Source: Idiomarina ramblicola (lineage in GTDB: Bacteria > Pseudomonadota > Gammaproteobacteria > Enterobacterales > Alteromonadaceae). From it: a stretch of DNA of 64,000 nucleotides. How positions within the stretch are numbered: the stretch's first letter is position 1; the number at the start of each line of letters is the position of its first letter. Under the pieces are notes generated by a model. It was not told where the DNA came from. It ran no database searches and worked only from the letters and a program-made list of their open reading frames with translations. The translations under genes and the position numbers were made by a program. Below, piece after piece: positions 34,079 through 42,484 of the stretch. The DNA lies in contig NZ_PIQC01000001.1 of the NCBI RefSeq assembly GCF_003987255.1, forward strand, positions 434,001 to 498,000. The letters run 5' to 3'.

Positions 34079-34627
34079 CTAGAATAAAGTATCTACTTTA
34101 TTTGCGAAGCCGTTATCAAACAGAAGAGGCTGAAAGTAATAGTCTGACTCAACAGTTGGCGACCAAAGAAAAAGAGGAGTTTTTCTGTCAACTCCCCCCG
34201 AATTTAATAGGGTCAAGTCTAAGACACATCCATCTTCTAGAGTTAACCAGACATGTGTGTCTAACGGTTCAGCTGATGGTCCTTTTTTAATTATAGATTT
34301 TAATGTATCAACAGTTTGCTCTTCATACTGGATTTCATTTTTAAAATATACGTTTCCGATCGTCATATACATTTTGATAGGGTAACCCTTTGATATGTCA
34401 TTGTAATTTCTAATAAAATTATCGTTTACTATATGACACTTTCTCCCGATTAAACCATCGTCAGGTATGTTACTCAAAAACATTTTTGCAATAATCCCAA
34501 CCTCTAACAGCTCATTTGAACTAAGGAATTTCGCTATATCAACTCCTATAGGCTTACCGAATAGTTTGGTGCTGTTATTAACTGCAAGTAACAAAGAATT
34601 GTTATAGGTTCTATTTTTATCTTCCAT
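34079..34627 (-). CDS. Hypothetical protein with possible papain-like Cys/His/Asp pattern
   Basis: 182 aa from the ATG at 34,627, with AAAGGAG nine bases upstream; the frame opens ten codons earlier without an RBS. GRKCHIVNDNFIRN, THVWLTLEDGCVLDLT and the order Cys, His, Asp recall papain-like or transglutaminase-like small proteins (HxWL..DG..hDLT). This is a pattern-based guess. No signal peptide or membrane segment. Single gene near the integrase end of the island. Confidence 0.6.
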   Translation of the reverse strand: MEDKNRTYNNSLLLAVNNSTKLFGKPIGVDIAKFLSSNELLEVGIIAKMFLSNIPDDGLIGRKCHIVNDNFIRNYNDISKGYPIKMYMTIGNVYFKNEIQYEEQTVDTLKSIIKKGPSAEPLDTHVWLTLEDGCVLDLTLLNSGGVDRKTPLFLWSPTVESDYYFQPLLFDNGFANKVDTLF

Positions 34628-34761
34628 GTAGAGTCGCTCCTTTCTCTCTTTAGTCATTTAATTAACCTGAATATCCATATTTTGATTTCCGCACAATTAT
34701 GAACTATATCTTATTAGCATGTTACCAATATTGTCTAACCATCAACAAAGGAAATCAAATC

Positions 34762-34911
34762 ATGGCTGTTAAACACACACCTACCGGAGTCGTTCATCAA
34801 GGGACTAAAGGAGGCACCACCGGTTGTGGCAAAAATACAAAAGAGAGGTCTGAACACTGGGTAAACTCACATGAAAAAATCACCTGCGAGAAGAATGGTT
34901 GTAAGAATTAA
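34762..34911 (+). CDS. 49-aa Cys-containing small protein
   Basis: From the ATG at 34,762 (MAVKHTPTGVVHQGTKGG), with AAAGGAAA seven bases upstream. The C-terminal half has TGCGKNTKERSEHWVNS...ITCEKNGCKN, three Cys and two His suggesting a small metal-binding knuckle. I have the impression that similar 50-aa proteins occur in other gammaproteobacterial islands but cannot name a family. Confidence 0.6.
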   Translation: MAVKHTPTGVVHQGTKGGTTGCGKNTKERSEHWVNSHEKITCEKNGCKN

Positions 34912-34963
34912 CTAAGTACAATTTGGAGCTACTAGTAAGTCCCTGTAGCTCCCCGACTTTCCC

Positions 34964-36187
34964 TCACAAGCCTATCTTGCCTTTATTAAAAGCCTTATCC
35001 AAATACCCTCCCCACCACTGCATCAACTCGCGACGACGCTCAAGGTATTGAGCCCGGTTATAAGCACTTCGCACTTGGTTAGGATCACCATGCGCCAGCG
35101 CCGATTCGATCAGGTCGGGATCTTTGCCTTCCTCGTTCATAATGGTGCTGGCTAAGGCCCTCAAACCATGGCTAACGAGTTTATCCTGGTAACCCATGCG
35201 TCTTAACGCCATATTGGCCGTTTGGCTGTTAATGGGAGTTTGTGGCTTTCGTAGTGAGATAAATATGTGCTCATACTGATCGCTTACGCTCTTCATGTCC
35301 TCCAGTACTTTCAATGCCTGTTCACACAGGGGGACGGTGTGCTGGCGACGCTTTTTCATCCGTTCAGCCGGGATAACCCAATTCACTTGTCCATCATCAA
35401 GCCATTGGATCTCGCTCCATTTAGCGCCAGCAGCCTCGGATGGCCTAGTCATCGTTAGCAACTGCCACTTAATAACTTGGCGAGTAATATACGTAACATT
35501 TGTTTCGTGGAGCTTTTTTAAGAAGTCAGGAAGCTCTTTTGCTGTAATTGTCGGTAAATGCTGCTTTTTAGGCTTTTTAAACGCAGATTTAATTGCAACG
35601 ATTGGATTTCCGGTGATTAAGTTCTTAATGACAGCGTAATTCATTATCTCGCTTAATCGTTGAATCACACGCTTAACGGTTTCCAACCGCCCTGTTTTCT
35701 CAACCGGTCGTAGCACGTCAATTATCGTTTGAGCGCTAATCTGGCTAACCGGCGTTTCACCTAAACGGTTAAATACATGTAGCTCTAACGACCGCCAAAT
35801 ATCGTCGGCGTAGTCAGCAGTGACCTCGCTCTTTTTAATCTCGAACCACTCTTCAGCGACTTTTATCAAAGTCGCGTTCTCTGAATAGCGTTGTGCCGCC
35901 TTTTCTTCCTCTCTGGCGAGCTTAGGGTCTACTCCTTCAGCAACTTGACTTCTAGCAGCTTCTGTAAACTCACGAGCTTTTTTAAGGCTCACATCGGGAT
36001 AACTACCCAACCCCATGTTCACGCGTTTTTTGGTAATAGGGTGAATGTAATTGAAGTTCCAAAGCTTAGAGCCATTGACTCTCACTCGCAGCTGCAAGCC
36101 CTTCCCATCGGACTTAACGTAGTCCTTGTCTTTTGGTTTGAGTTGTCTGACGGCTGTATCCGTGAGCCCAATAGTAGAGCGCGCCAT
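34964..36187 (-). CDS. int: P4-type (DUF4102) tyrosine integrase of the island
   Basis: 407 aa from the ATG at 36,187, with GGGAGA six bases upstream; the frame opens 14 codons earlier. The N-terminal arm-binding DUF4102 domain (LTDTAVRQLKPKDKDYVKSDGKGLQLRV, about 5-85), a core-binding domain (about 105-190) and the catalytic domain with TRPSEAAGAKW (Arg), RMKKRRQHTVPL, SHGLRALASTIMNE (HxLR box) and an AHGDPNQVRSAYNRAQYLERR end with the nucleophile Tyr. It sits between attR and the cargo, next to the intact ssrA, the usual place for an ssrA-targeting integrase. Three upstream TTGGAATAC-like motifs are probable binding sites. Confidence 0.93.
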   Translation of the reverse strand: MARSTIGLTDTAVRQLKPKDKDYVKSDGKGLQLRVRVNGSKLWNFNYIHPITKKRVNMGLGSYPDVSLKKAREFTEAARSQVAEGVDPKLAREEEKAAQRYSENATLIKVAEEWFEIKKSEVTADYADDIWRSLELHVFNRLGETPVSQISAQTIIDVLRPVEKTGRLETVKRVIQRLSEIMNYAVIKNLITGNPIVAIKSAFKKPKKQHLPTITAKELPDFLKKLHETNVTYITRQVIKWQLLTMTRPSEAAGAKWSEIQWLDDGQVNWVIPAERMKKRRQHTVPLCEQALKVLEDMKSVSDQYEHIFISLRKPQTPINSQTANMALRRMGYQDKLVSHGLRALASTIMNEEGKDPDLIESALAHGDPNQVRSAYNRAQYLERRRELMQWWGGYLDKAFNKGKIGL

Positions 36188-36206
36188 AAGCAGATCTCCC
36201 TTCGTT

Positions 36207-36229
36207 GTATTCCAAAGAGTGTATCCCAA
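36207..36229. repeat. Inverted TTGGAATAC-like motifs by the integrase start
   Basis: GTATTCCAA (36,207-36,215) and GTATCCCAA (36,221-36,229), reverse complement of the arm motif with one change in the second. Fourteen bases apart. Confidence 0.45.
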
Positions 36230-36234
36230 ATCGC

Positions 36235-36260
36235 TTGGAATACAAATTGGAATACTAAAA
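36235..36260. repeat. Right-arm TTGGAATAC direct repeat pair
   Basis: Two TTGGAATAC units 12 bp apart, 24 of 26 bases identical to 13,308-13,333 at the other end and in the same orientation. Likely arm-type integrase sites. Confidence 0.6.
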
Positions 36261-36343
36261 ACTCAGGCTGCTAGCAATTTTCTTGGGAAGAATTGGGAGG
36301 AGAAATGCCTCTGAAAGCCTTGTTTTCCGTGAAATAGAAAGAA

Positions 36344-36374
36344 AAAAGGGGATGCCGTGAGACATCCCCTTTTA
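36344..36374. terminator. Island-borne terminator now following ssrA
   Basis: Perfect 11-bp stem AAAAGGGGATG / CATCCCCTTTT, 8-nt loop, lying directly past the ssrA 3' end on the minus strand. It differs from the hairpin at attL (13,194-13,225) that probably served ssrA before integration. Confidence 0.75.
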
Positions 36375-36400
36375 TGGAATTGGTGGAGCTGGCGGGAGTT
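36375..36400. repeat. attR: 26-bp direct repeat inside the ssrA 3' end
   Basis: Identical to attL. It covers the acceptor-stem/T-arm 3' part of tmRNA and its CCA, so integration keeps ssrA whole. Confidence 0.92.
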
Positions 36401-36739
36401 GAACCCGCGTCCGCAATACCTACATCCTCGGTCCTACATGCTTAGTCAGTCTTTTAGTTAATCAGTGTGACGCCGACTGACAGGCTTCACAACTGACGAG
36501 TCCGATTGGTTTTAACGCTTCAGCTCCGGACAAAGCATCCACGCGAGTCTACATTAGTTTGAGCCATCCTGGTCCGGTCTCGCAGACAAAGCGCCGGGGG
36601 ATGGGCTTAGCGGGTTATTAAGCCGCTAGAGCGTAGTTGTCGTCGTTTGCAACTATTAGGTTGAGGCTTTTTACGAGGCCTGCCTCACCTCGGCATGCAC
36701 CTTGGGTTTCGTGTATCCCGTCGAATCCAGATCAGCCCC
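36381..36739 (-). ncRNA. ssrA: tmRNA (one-piece)
   Basis: About 359 nt. The 5' end is GGGGCTGATCTGGATTCGAC and the 3' end closes the tRNA-like domain with GGTTCAACTCCCGCCAGCTCC and CCA. The tag frame at 36,621-36,650 (minus) encodes ANDDNYALAA followed by two TAA stops; this differs from the E. coli tag by one residue. tmRNA with SmpB rescues stalled ribosomes and marks the aborted peptide for proteolysis. The gene is intact although the island sits in its 3' end. Confidence 0.95.
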
Positions 36740-36840
36740 AAAGCTATTACTTACGTAACTTGTGTACTATAACTCAGACACCGCTTAAGTGCTATAAGTT
36801 CTGCACTCAAGCGGTTATTTATTGGACGTTAAGTTAGGTA

Positions 36841-37494
36841 TTAGGCAGCCATATACAAGACTTTTTCAACCAGCTTGCTAATGCCCTCTTCGGCATCCGG
36901 CAGGTTTTCAGCCAGCATATAGGCAGGCGTGGTAACTAACTGGTGCTTGTCATCCACAACAATATCGCGAACACCGCAGTTCACGTGCTCACCACCCATT
37001 TTATTAATGGCACTGGCCACTTCACCGTCGGTACCGATAGTCACTTTGACGCCTTTCCCGTAAATTTGCGGCAACAATACAGGGGCAATACACATATAAC
37101 CCGCAGGCTTGTTGGCATCAACAAAGGCTTTGCCTACTTTCAGCACTTGTTCGTTGATTGTCATATCAGCGCCTTTTACGGCAAAGTCGCAGAAGTTCTT
37201 CGCCACACCGAAACCACCTGGCAGAATTAACGCATCAAATTCAGACGCATCTAAATCGGTTAAGGGTTTGACCTCACCGCGAGTGATACGCGCAGCTTCT
37301 TCCAGTACATTGCGCTTATCGCCACTCTCTTCACCTTTGAGGTGGTTAATGGTATGCATCTGCTCAATGTCTGGTGCAAAACACTCATAGCTCGCCCCCT
37401 GCTTTGCTATGTGCAATAAGGTCAATACTGTTTCGTTAACTTCAGCTCCGTCAAAAACACCGGAGCCGGATAAAACAACAGCTACTTTTTTCAT
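36841..37494 (-). CDS. elbB: ElbB-type glyoxalase-like protein (DJ-1/PfpI fold)
   Basis: A 217-aa cytosolic protein of the DJ-1/PfpI superfamily: VAVVLSGSGVFDGAEVNE at the N-terminus, ALILPGGFGVAKN, and nucleophile-elbow Cys in GYMCIAPVLLP (about 134). These are the ElbB (YhbL, "isoprenoid biosynthesis" glyoxalase III-like) signatures. ElbB proteins have glyoxalase III-like activity in vitro; the isoprenoid link is historical. It lies just past the ssrA 5' end on the same strand. Confidence 0.92.
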   Translation of the reverse strand: MKKVAVVLSGSGVFDGAEVNETVLTLLHIAKQGASYECFAPDIEQMHTINHLKGEESGDKRNVLEEAARITRGEVKPLTDLDASEFDALILPGGFGVAKNFCDFAVKGADMTINEQVLKVGKAFVDANKPAGYMCIAPVLLPQIYGKGVKVTIGTDGEVASAINKMGGEHVNCGVRDIVVDDKHQLVTTPAYMLAENLPDAEEGISKLVEKVLYMAA

Positions 37495-37529
37495 AGTGGA
37501 AACCTCCTGTCCGCTACTTAAAATTCGCT

Positions 37530-38648
37530 TTAATCTATCTCAATATGAGCATCGTTCTCGTCGCGCCACTTCCACTCATTTTCAAGTGTAGCGGTTGGTT
37601 GCAGCATGGCAAAATCTAGCTGACGTATTGGCTCCGAAGACTTTATCCGAATTGGAAAGTCCGGATTCGCCAATGACGTTTTTGCCATAGCCAATAAAGC
37701 ATTCGGATAATGCGCCGCGACATGTTCATAATTTTTCTCGCTAATACCGCCGTTCACAATCAACGGAATATCCGAAAATTCCTGAACAATATCACCCAAT
37801 GACTTATTGCTTCCGCCTGTAAAGGGTTTACGCATGACATCAGTATCGGTTGTGTGAATGTAATCCACACCCGCTTTTTTCATGGCCTTGACCACTTTTA
37901 TCATGGCATCTTCACCTTCCGGCCACTGGTACTCAGAATCTGTTACGGTAATCTGGCTTAATCGCACACCCACAATAAAGTCGTCTCCGGCTGCTGACTT
38001 CGCGGCCTTAACAACCAGCTCCAGAAAGTGCATGCGTTTGGCCATGTTGCCGCCCCACTGATCAGGGCGCTGATTAAAGTAGTCACTTAAAAACTCATTC
38101 AGCAAATAGCCGTTAGCCGCATGCAGCTCCACTCCCTCAAAGCCTGCCTCTTTAGCCCGGTTTACGGCACCGACAAAACCGTTCATCACGGCATCAAAAT
38201 CGGTTTCGTCCATGGCCTTAACTTCGGGCCAGCCATCTGTTTTACCGTACAGATCTAAGGGTTCGCCTTTCGGTTTGACTTCGCTGGGGCCAATTGGTGT
38301 ATCGGTGTACTCGTTGTGTTGGAACTGCGCGCCGGCGTGCATCAACTGCATAATGAATTTGCAGTCATGCTTGTGAACCCGTTCGACAATTTCTTTCCAG
38401 GCATCAGTTTGAGGGGCATCGGTAATGCCTGGCTGATTTTCATAACCCTGACTTGCCTGACGGTCAGTGTAAACACCTTCACTGATGATCATACTCCAGC
38501 CACCTTTGGCAAAGCGCTCGTAATAGTCACCCATTAACTTAGTTGGCTTGCCTTTTTTATCGGCGCTGGTTCGCGTCATAGGGGCAACAACAAAACGGTT
38601 TTCCAGTTTGTGGCCTTTTAATTCAAAATCATCAAATGCTGAACTCAT
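37530..38648 (-). CDS. Old Yellow Enzyme family NADH:flavin oxidoreductase
   Basis: 372 aa from the ATG at 38,648, with AAGGAA six bases upstream. A TIM-barrel FMN enzyme: VAPMTRTSAD near the N-terminus (FMN region), FIMQLMHAGAQ (about 100), EGVELHAANGYLLNEFLSDYFNQRPDQWGG (about 166-195; HAAN forms the substrate-binding pair), and the FMN-phosphate end PLIVNGGI. It probably reduces activated alkenes with NAD(P)H. No partner gene. Confidence 0.9.
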   Translation of the reverse strand: MSSAFDDFELKGHKLENRFVVAPMTRTSADKKGKPTKLMGDYYERFAKGGWSMIISEGVYTDRQASQGYENQPGITDAPQTDAWKEIVERVHKHDCKFIMQLMHAGAQFQHNEYTDTPIGPSEVKPKGEPLDLYGKTDGWPEVKAMDETDFDAVMNGFVGAVNRAKEAGFEGVELHAANGYLLNEFLSDYFNQRPDQWGGNMAKRMHFLELVVKAAKSAAGDDFIVGVRLSQITVTDSEYQWPEGEDAMIKVVKAMKKAGVDYIHTTDTDVMRKPFTGGSNKSLGDIVQEFSDIPLIVNGGISEKNYEHVAAHYPNALLAMAKTSLANPDFPIRIKSSEPIRQLDFAMLQPTATLENEWKWRDENDAHIEID

Positions 38649-38732
38649 ACGGAATTCCTTTTTCATCCAATACTGTTATATGACTTTGAGCATAATTACG
38701 GATAATTCAAGGGCAATTGATCACTTTGTTAC

Positions 38733-39863
38733 CTAATTAGCCCAAAGCACAACCGCCGCTTTTTGCTTCCGGCCGCCGTAACCAAAGGCTTTGCTGAAGG
38801 TGCTTATAGGCACAGGTAAATATTGACGTTCGGTTGGAGACTCCCAGGGTAAGGTGTCGTAGTCTGGGTCATTTATGTAGATAAAATCATCATCCGCGGC
38901 GCAAATTAAAACCCAGTGTGGCGCGCGAATGCCGTCAAACTGATAAGTTGAAATCAGCGCCATAATCAGACAACCCTGACTTAAATCGTCCTTTATTAAA
39001 TTGACGTCATAATCACGCACTGCAATGGGCACATCGTGCTCGCGTAAATAGCTCATATCTGCCTGCTGTATCCGTTGCATCACTGTTTTTTTCTGTTCCT
39101 GACGAACTGAATCCACAAACAAAGGCTGCTCGGTATTGACCTCCACCCGCACTTTCAAACCACGTTGGTACGCCGCTCGCGCCAGCCCATGTGGGCCACA
39201 CCCACCATGCCCGGAGGTCATATAAATGGTGGTCGCCTGACGCCAAATTTCCAGCTCTTCGGCTTGCGGGTCGCTACTGGGACGACCGAAATAATCCATT
39301 GCCATAAGCAGACTGGCCGGACCGCAGGTAAATTCAGTCGACTGAGTCAGCATCGGAACGTACTCTTCCGTCGCTCCTACACCGGCATCCTCACCCATCT
39401 CGTATCGGGGAAGCAGCTTTTGTAACACTAATGCATCGGTCGATTGCGAAGCTGAAGGCGGGAAATAAGCCTCGCGCAGTTCGATAGCGCGAAACCCTTC
39501 ACTGTTCATCAACTGTTGTGCCACCGTATTAGAGGTGGAAATTTCGGTACGCAAAAACAATGAATGTCGCTTATCCGCAAGCGCTTCTGCAGCTTGAAGC
39601 AAACGGCGCCCATAGCCTTTACTGCGGCAACTTTTTTCAACGACCAAAGCGTACAAACGAGCCAGATTGGTGTTATTACGATAAAGGATAACCGTGTAGC
39701 CAATGATCTTTTCATCATCCACTAACACGCGAAAATCCGCAGTTGGAGATTCAATGAATCGCCGAAAGCTGCGCTTACTGATTGCATCTTCGGGGAAAGT
39801 CAGAGCTTCCAACGCAGTTACTGCATCTAAATGCTCATTCCGCGCTGGTTGAATACAAGCCAT
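38733..39863 (-). CDS. GNAT acetyltransferase fused to peptidase C39-like domain
   Basis: A 376-aa protein. Residues about 1-145 form a GNAT domain (ALVVEKSCRSKGYGRRLLQAAEAL is the acetyl-CoA loop). Residues about 170-376 form a papain-like peptidase C39 domain with Cys in STEFTCGPASLLMAMDYFG and His in RAPHWVLICA and Asp in YINDPDYD. Such fusions are usually found beside RimK-like ATP-grasp ligases and are suspected to modify or process peptides; no ligase is seen in the flanking genes here. The start is the single in-frame ATG. Confidence 0.88.
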   Translation of the reverse strand: MACIQPARNEHLDAVTALEALTFPEDAISKRSFRRFIESPTADFRVLVDDEKIIGYTVILYRNNTNLARLYALVVEKSCRSKGYGRRLLQAAEALADKRHSLFLRTEISTSNTVAQQLMNSEGFRAIELREAYFPPSASQSTDALVLQKLLPRYEMGEDAGVGATEEYVPMLTQSTEFTCGPASLLMAMDYFGRPSSDPQAEELEIWRQATTIYMTSGHGGCGPHGLARAAYQRGLKVRVEVNTEQPLFVDSVRQEQKKTVMQRIQQADMSYLREHDVPIAVRDYDVNLIKDDLSQGCLIMALISTYQFDGIRAPHWVLICAADDDFIYINDPDYDTLPWESPTERQYLPVPISTFSKAFGYGGRKQKAAVVLWAN

Positions 39864-39879
39864 ATTAAAAACCCCTTAA

Positions 39880-39930
39880 TTTTACGGAGATTTTACGCCT
39901 AAAGACGTTTTCGGTATAGAGATTTTACGC
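39880..39930 (+). promoter_or_regulatory. TTTTACG repeats upstream of trkH
   Basis: TTTTACG occurs at 39,880, 39,891 and 39,923, spaced 11 and 32 bp (one and three helical turns); GAGATTTTACGC is exactly repeated at 39,887 and 39,919. Direct repeats on one helix face are typical for OmpR/KdpE-type regulators, and such a regulator is the third gene of this operon. Confidence 0.5.
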
Positions 39931-39984
39931 GCGCGAAGATTATTGTCAGTCATAGAACAATCAGGTTCAGAAAACGAGGTTATC

Positions 39985-41436
39985 GTGAATTTAAAAGCAA
40001 CTTTGCGCCTACTGACCTGGCCTATAATCTGGATAGCCTCTATTCAGTTCTTTTTTGCTTTACTCTCTGTTTTTGTATTTAGGGATAAAACCTTTACCGA
40101 CTTTATTTACCCCTCGTTGGTGTGCCTTATTCTGGCGCTTTTCCTCTTTGTCCGCACAAATCGCGGAGAACAGAAAAAAATTTTTTTCAGGGAAGCACTG
40201 GCCTTTGCTTCTTTTACCTGGATCCTCATGGGCGTTTTAGGTGCTCTGCCCATCATGTCCGTTACGGGTGTCAGTTTCACCGATGCCGTGTTCGAATCCG
40301 TTAGTGCCATGACCACCACCGGTGCAACTATTCTTACCGGTCTGGATGAAATGCCGAAAAGCTTTTTGCTATACCGCCAATTCCTGCAGTGGATGGGAGG
40401 GCTTGGTATCGTTATTTTTGTGGTCGCCATTCTTCCGATGTTGAATGTCGGCGGTATGCGATTACTAAAAGCTGAAACACCGGGGCCCATTAAGAACGAT
40501 AAACTGGCACCTCGAGTTGCCAGCACGAGCCGTTACCTATGGCTGGTTTACCTCTGTCTCACATTAGGTTGCGCCAGCAGCTACTGGTTAGCCGGAATGT
40601 CCGCTTTTGACGCTATAGCTCATAGTCTGACTACTGTCTCAACCGGCGGTTTCTCGCCTTACGACGCCAGTATGGGTCACTTTCAACAGCCTGCTATTTT
40701 GATAGTCGCCGATGTGTTTATGATTCTCGGTGCCATTAGTTTTGCACTGCATCATAAATTATTCTCTAGTAAAGCTTTAAGCGGGTATTGGCAGGATGAA
40801 GAAACGCGCTGGTTTTTAATCGCACTAGCCATTTTCATCGTTATTCTCACTGCTCTGGCTTTTAGCTCACAAACTCACGACTCGTTCTGGCAATCGTTCA
40901 ACCAGGCGGTTTTTCATGTTATTTCTTTTATGACCAGCACCGGCTACGGAGCCGACGATCTTTCTGCCTGGCCGGCAGCGACAGCAGGCTTTCTAGTGAC
41001 TGCGAGCTACCTTGGTGGTTGCGCCGGTTCAACTGCAGGGGGCAATAAATTCATCCGCAATGTCATTACTCTGCGCGTACTCAAACATCAAATGCTACAA
41101 GCAATACACCCACGTGCCATTATAAAAGTGGTTTATCAGGGAAAAGCCATTACCTCAGACGTTATTCAGGCGGTAATGAGCTTTATGCTATTAGTTGCCA
41201 TGAGCTCCTTAATATTCACCGTGATTCTTATGCTGACCGGACTCGACTTCTTTTCAGCATTTACCGCTGTTTCCGCCTGTTTAAACGTATTGGGACCGGG
41301 CTTTGGTGAAGTTTCGAGTAATTTCATTCCGGTTAGTGATAGTGGCACCTGGGTGCTGACCCTGGCTATGATTTTAGGGCGCCTTGAATACTTTACTTTG
41401 CTAACATTACTACTTCCTCAGTTTTGGCGGGATTAA
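39985..41436 (+). CDS. trkH: TrkH-family potassium uptake protein
   Basis: 483 aa from a GTG at 39,985 (GAGG five bases upstream), the same length as E. coli TrkH; an in-frame TTG 42 bases earlier is possible. Four M1-P-M2 repeats are visible through the filter loops SAMTTTGAT, TVSTGGFSP, MTSTGYGAD and NVLGPGFGE, whose Gly residues select K+. It is the membrane channel/transporter subunit and normally needs TrkA/SapD; those are not in the window. It is followed 16 bp later by a KdpD-like kinase and then kdpE. Confidence 0.9.
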   Translation: MNLKATLRLLTWPIIWIASIQFFFALLSVFVFRDKTFTDFIYPSLVCLILALFLFVRTNRGEQKKIFFREALAFASFTWILMGVLGALPIMSVTGVSFTDAVFESVSAMTTTGATILTGLDEMPKSFLLYRQFLQWMGGLGIVIFVVAILPMLNVGGMRLLKAETPGPIKNDKLAPRVASTSRYLWLVYLCLTLGCASSYWLAGMSAFDAIAHSLTTVSTGGFSPYDASMGHFQQPAILIVADVFMILGAISFALHHKLFSSKALSGYWQDEETRWFLIALAIFIVILTALAFSSQTHDSFWQSFNQAVFHVISFMTSTGYGADDLSAWPAATAGFLVTASYLGGCAGSTAGGNKFIRNVITLRVLKHQMLQAIHPRAIIKVVYQGKAITSDVIQAVMSFMLLVAMSSLIFTVILMLTGLDFFSAFTAVSACLNVLGPGFGEVSSNFIPVSDSGTWVLTLAMILGRLEYFTLLTLLLPQFWRD

Positions 41437-41452
41437 AAAATGAGATTAATAC

Positions 41453-42484
41453 ATGAATAGGCATCCCTGGCTGGGCTACATTGCGGCTATTGTCATTACC
41501 AGCATCGCTGCGGGTCTTTCTTACTTGCTTGATCACTGGTTATTACCAACATCGGGCACAGTATTGATTCTGCAATTAGCCGTATTATTGATCGCATTTT
41601 TGACTAACTTTCGTGCCGCTTTACTAGCGGCAGTTTCGGCCGTACTGTTGTTCAACTTTTTATTCACTGAGCCTCGCTATTCACTGCACATGACCGACGT
41701 GGATGAAATTGTGACAACGATTGTTTTTATCGCTGTAGCCGTTATTACCAGTCACTTAGCAACGTCGTTCAGACACCAAAAAGAAAGTTTACGTCAGGCT
41801 CAGCTACGTTCAAATATTCTGCTGTCGGTGTCACACGACTTGAGAACGCCGCTTGCCAGTGTCATCGGTAACTTAAGTACTTTGCAGGCTTATCAGGAAC
41901 GCTTGCCGGAACATGAACGGGCTGAACTTCTCCAGGGCGCGCTGGATGAGAGCGACCGCTTACATCGCTACATTGAAAACCTGCTGCAAGCCACGCGCTT
42001 ACAACATGGTGAAATCCGTTTAACGCACGCAGTACAGGATATCCGCCCGGTTATCAGTAAAACAATTGCTCGTTTTCCCGCCCAGTCGCGATTATTAGTC
42101 CATGACAGCCTGCAATACGCAATGGTAGAGGTTCAGTCGTCATTACTCGAGCAGGCTCTGTTTAATGTCATTGATAACGCCCTGCGCTTTTCCGGTGACA
42201 CAGCGCCAGTCTCTATTAACCTGTACGAGACCGATAACGCCATTATTATTGATATTAAAGACGAAGGTCCCGGTATCGATTCGAATAAACGGGCATTGGT
42301 CTTTAATGTTTTTTATTCTTCTCGGGAGAAAGATTCGGGCACCGGTGGCACCGGCCTGGGGCTGTCCGTTGCGAAAGGAATTATCGATACCCATAATGGA
42401 CGAATCAGCATTGAAGACAGCAATAAAGGTTGTTTAATCCGAATTTCTTTGCCACGCGCCAGTATGACCGAGGAAGTCAAATGA
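41453..42484 (+). CDS. KdpD-like sensor kinase lacking the N-terminal KdpD/Usp part
   Basis: A 343-aa histidine kinase. Residues about 10-110 have the four helices of the KdpD DUF4118 domain (LLIAFLTNFRAALLAAVSAVLLFNFLFTEPRYSL), followed by a HisKA dimerisation domain with SVSHDLRTPL (phospho-accepting His about 127) and a HATPase_c domain with N, G1 and G2 boxes (NALRF, DEGPGI, GTGLGLSVAKG). Full-length KdpD is about 900 aa; the cytosolic KdpD ATPase and Usp domains are missing. Overlaps kdpE by four bases. Confidence 0.88.
   Translation: MNRHPWLGYIAAIVITSIAAGLSYLLDHWLLPTSGTVLILQLAVLLIAFLTNFRAALLAAVSAVLLFNFLFTEPRYSLHMTDVDEIVTTIVFIAVAVITSHLATSFRHQKESLRQAQLRSNILLSVSHDLRTPLASVIGNLSTLQAYQERLPEHERAELLQGALDESDRLHRYIENLLQATRLQHGEIRLTHAVQDIRPVISKTIARFPAQSRLLVHDSLQYAMVEVQSSLLEQALFNVIDNALRFSGDTAPVSINLYETDNAIIIDIKDEGPGIDSNKRALVFNVFYSSREKDSGTGGTGLGLSVAKGIIDTHNGRISIEDSNKGCLIRISLPRASMTEEVK

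Larger units (their letters stand above)
13227..36400. mobile_element. Genomic island integrated in ssrA (about 23.2 kb)
   Basis: Flanked by a 26-bp perfect direct repeat of the tmRNA 3' end, with a P4-type integrase at one end next to the intact ssrA. The left arm has a YagK/YfjJ-like gene, a RadC-like gene and an AlpA regulator. Both ends carry TTGGAATAC repeats in the position of integrase arm sites. The cargo is mostly hypothetical and visibly more AT-rich than the surroundings. The gene set resembles E. coli CP4-57, also in ssrA (established knowledge), so a P4-like or satellite-type element is the likely origin. No capsid or tail genes are seen. Confidence 0.92.

Noticed and set aside
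13227-36400. Complete prophage or conjugative element
   Set aside because: No capsid, terminase, portal, tail, relaxase or type IV secretion genes are seen.
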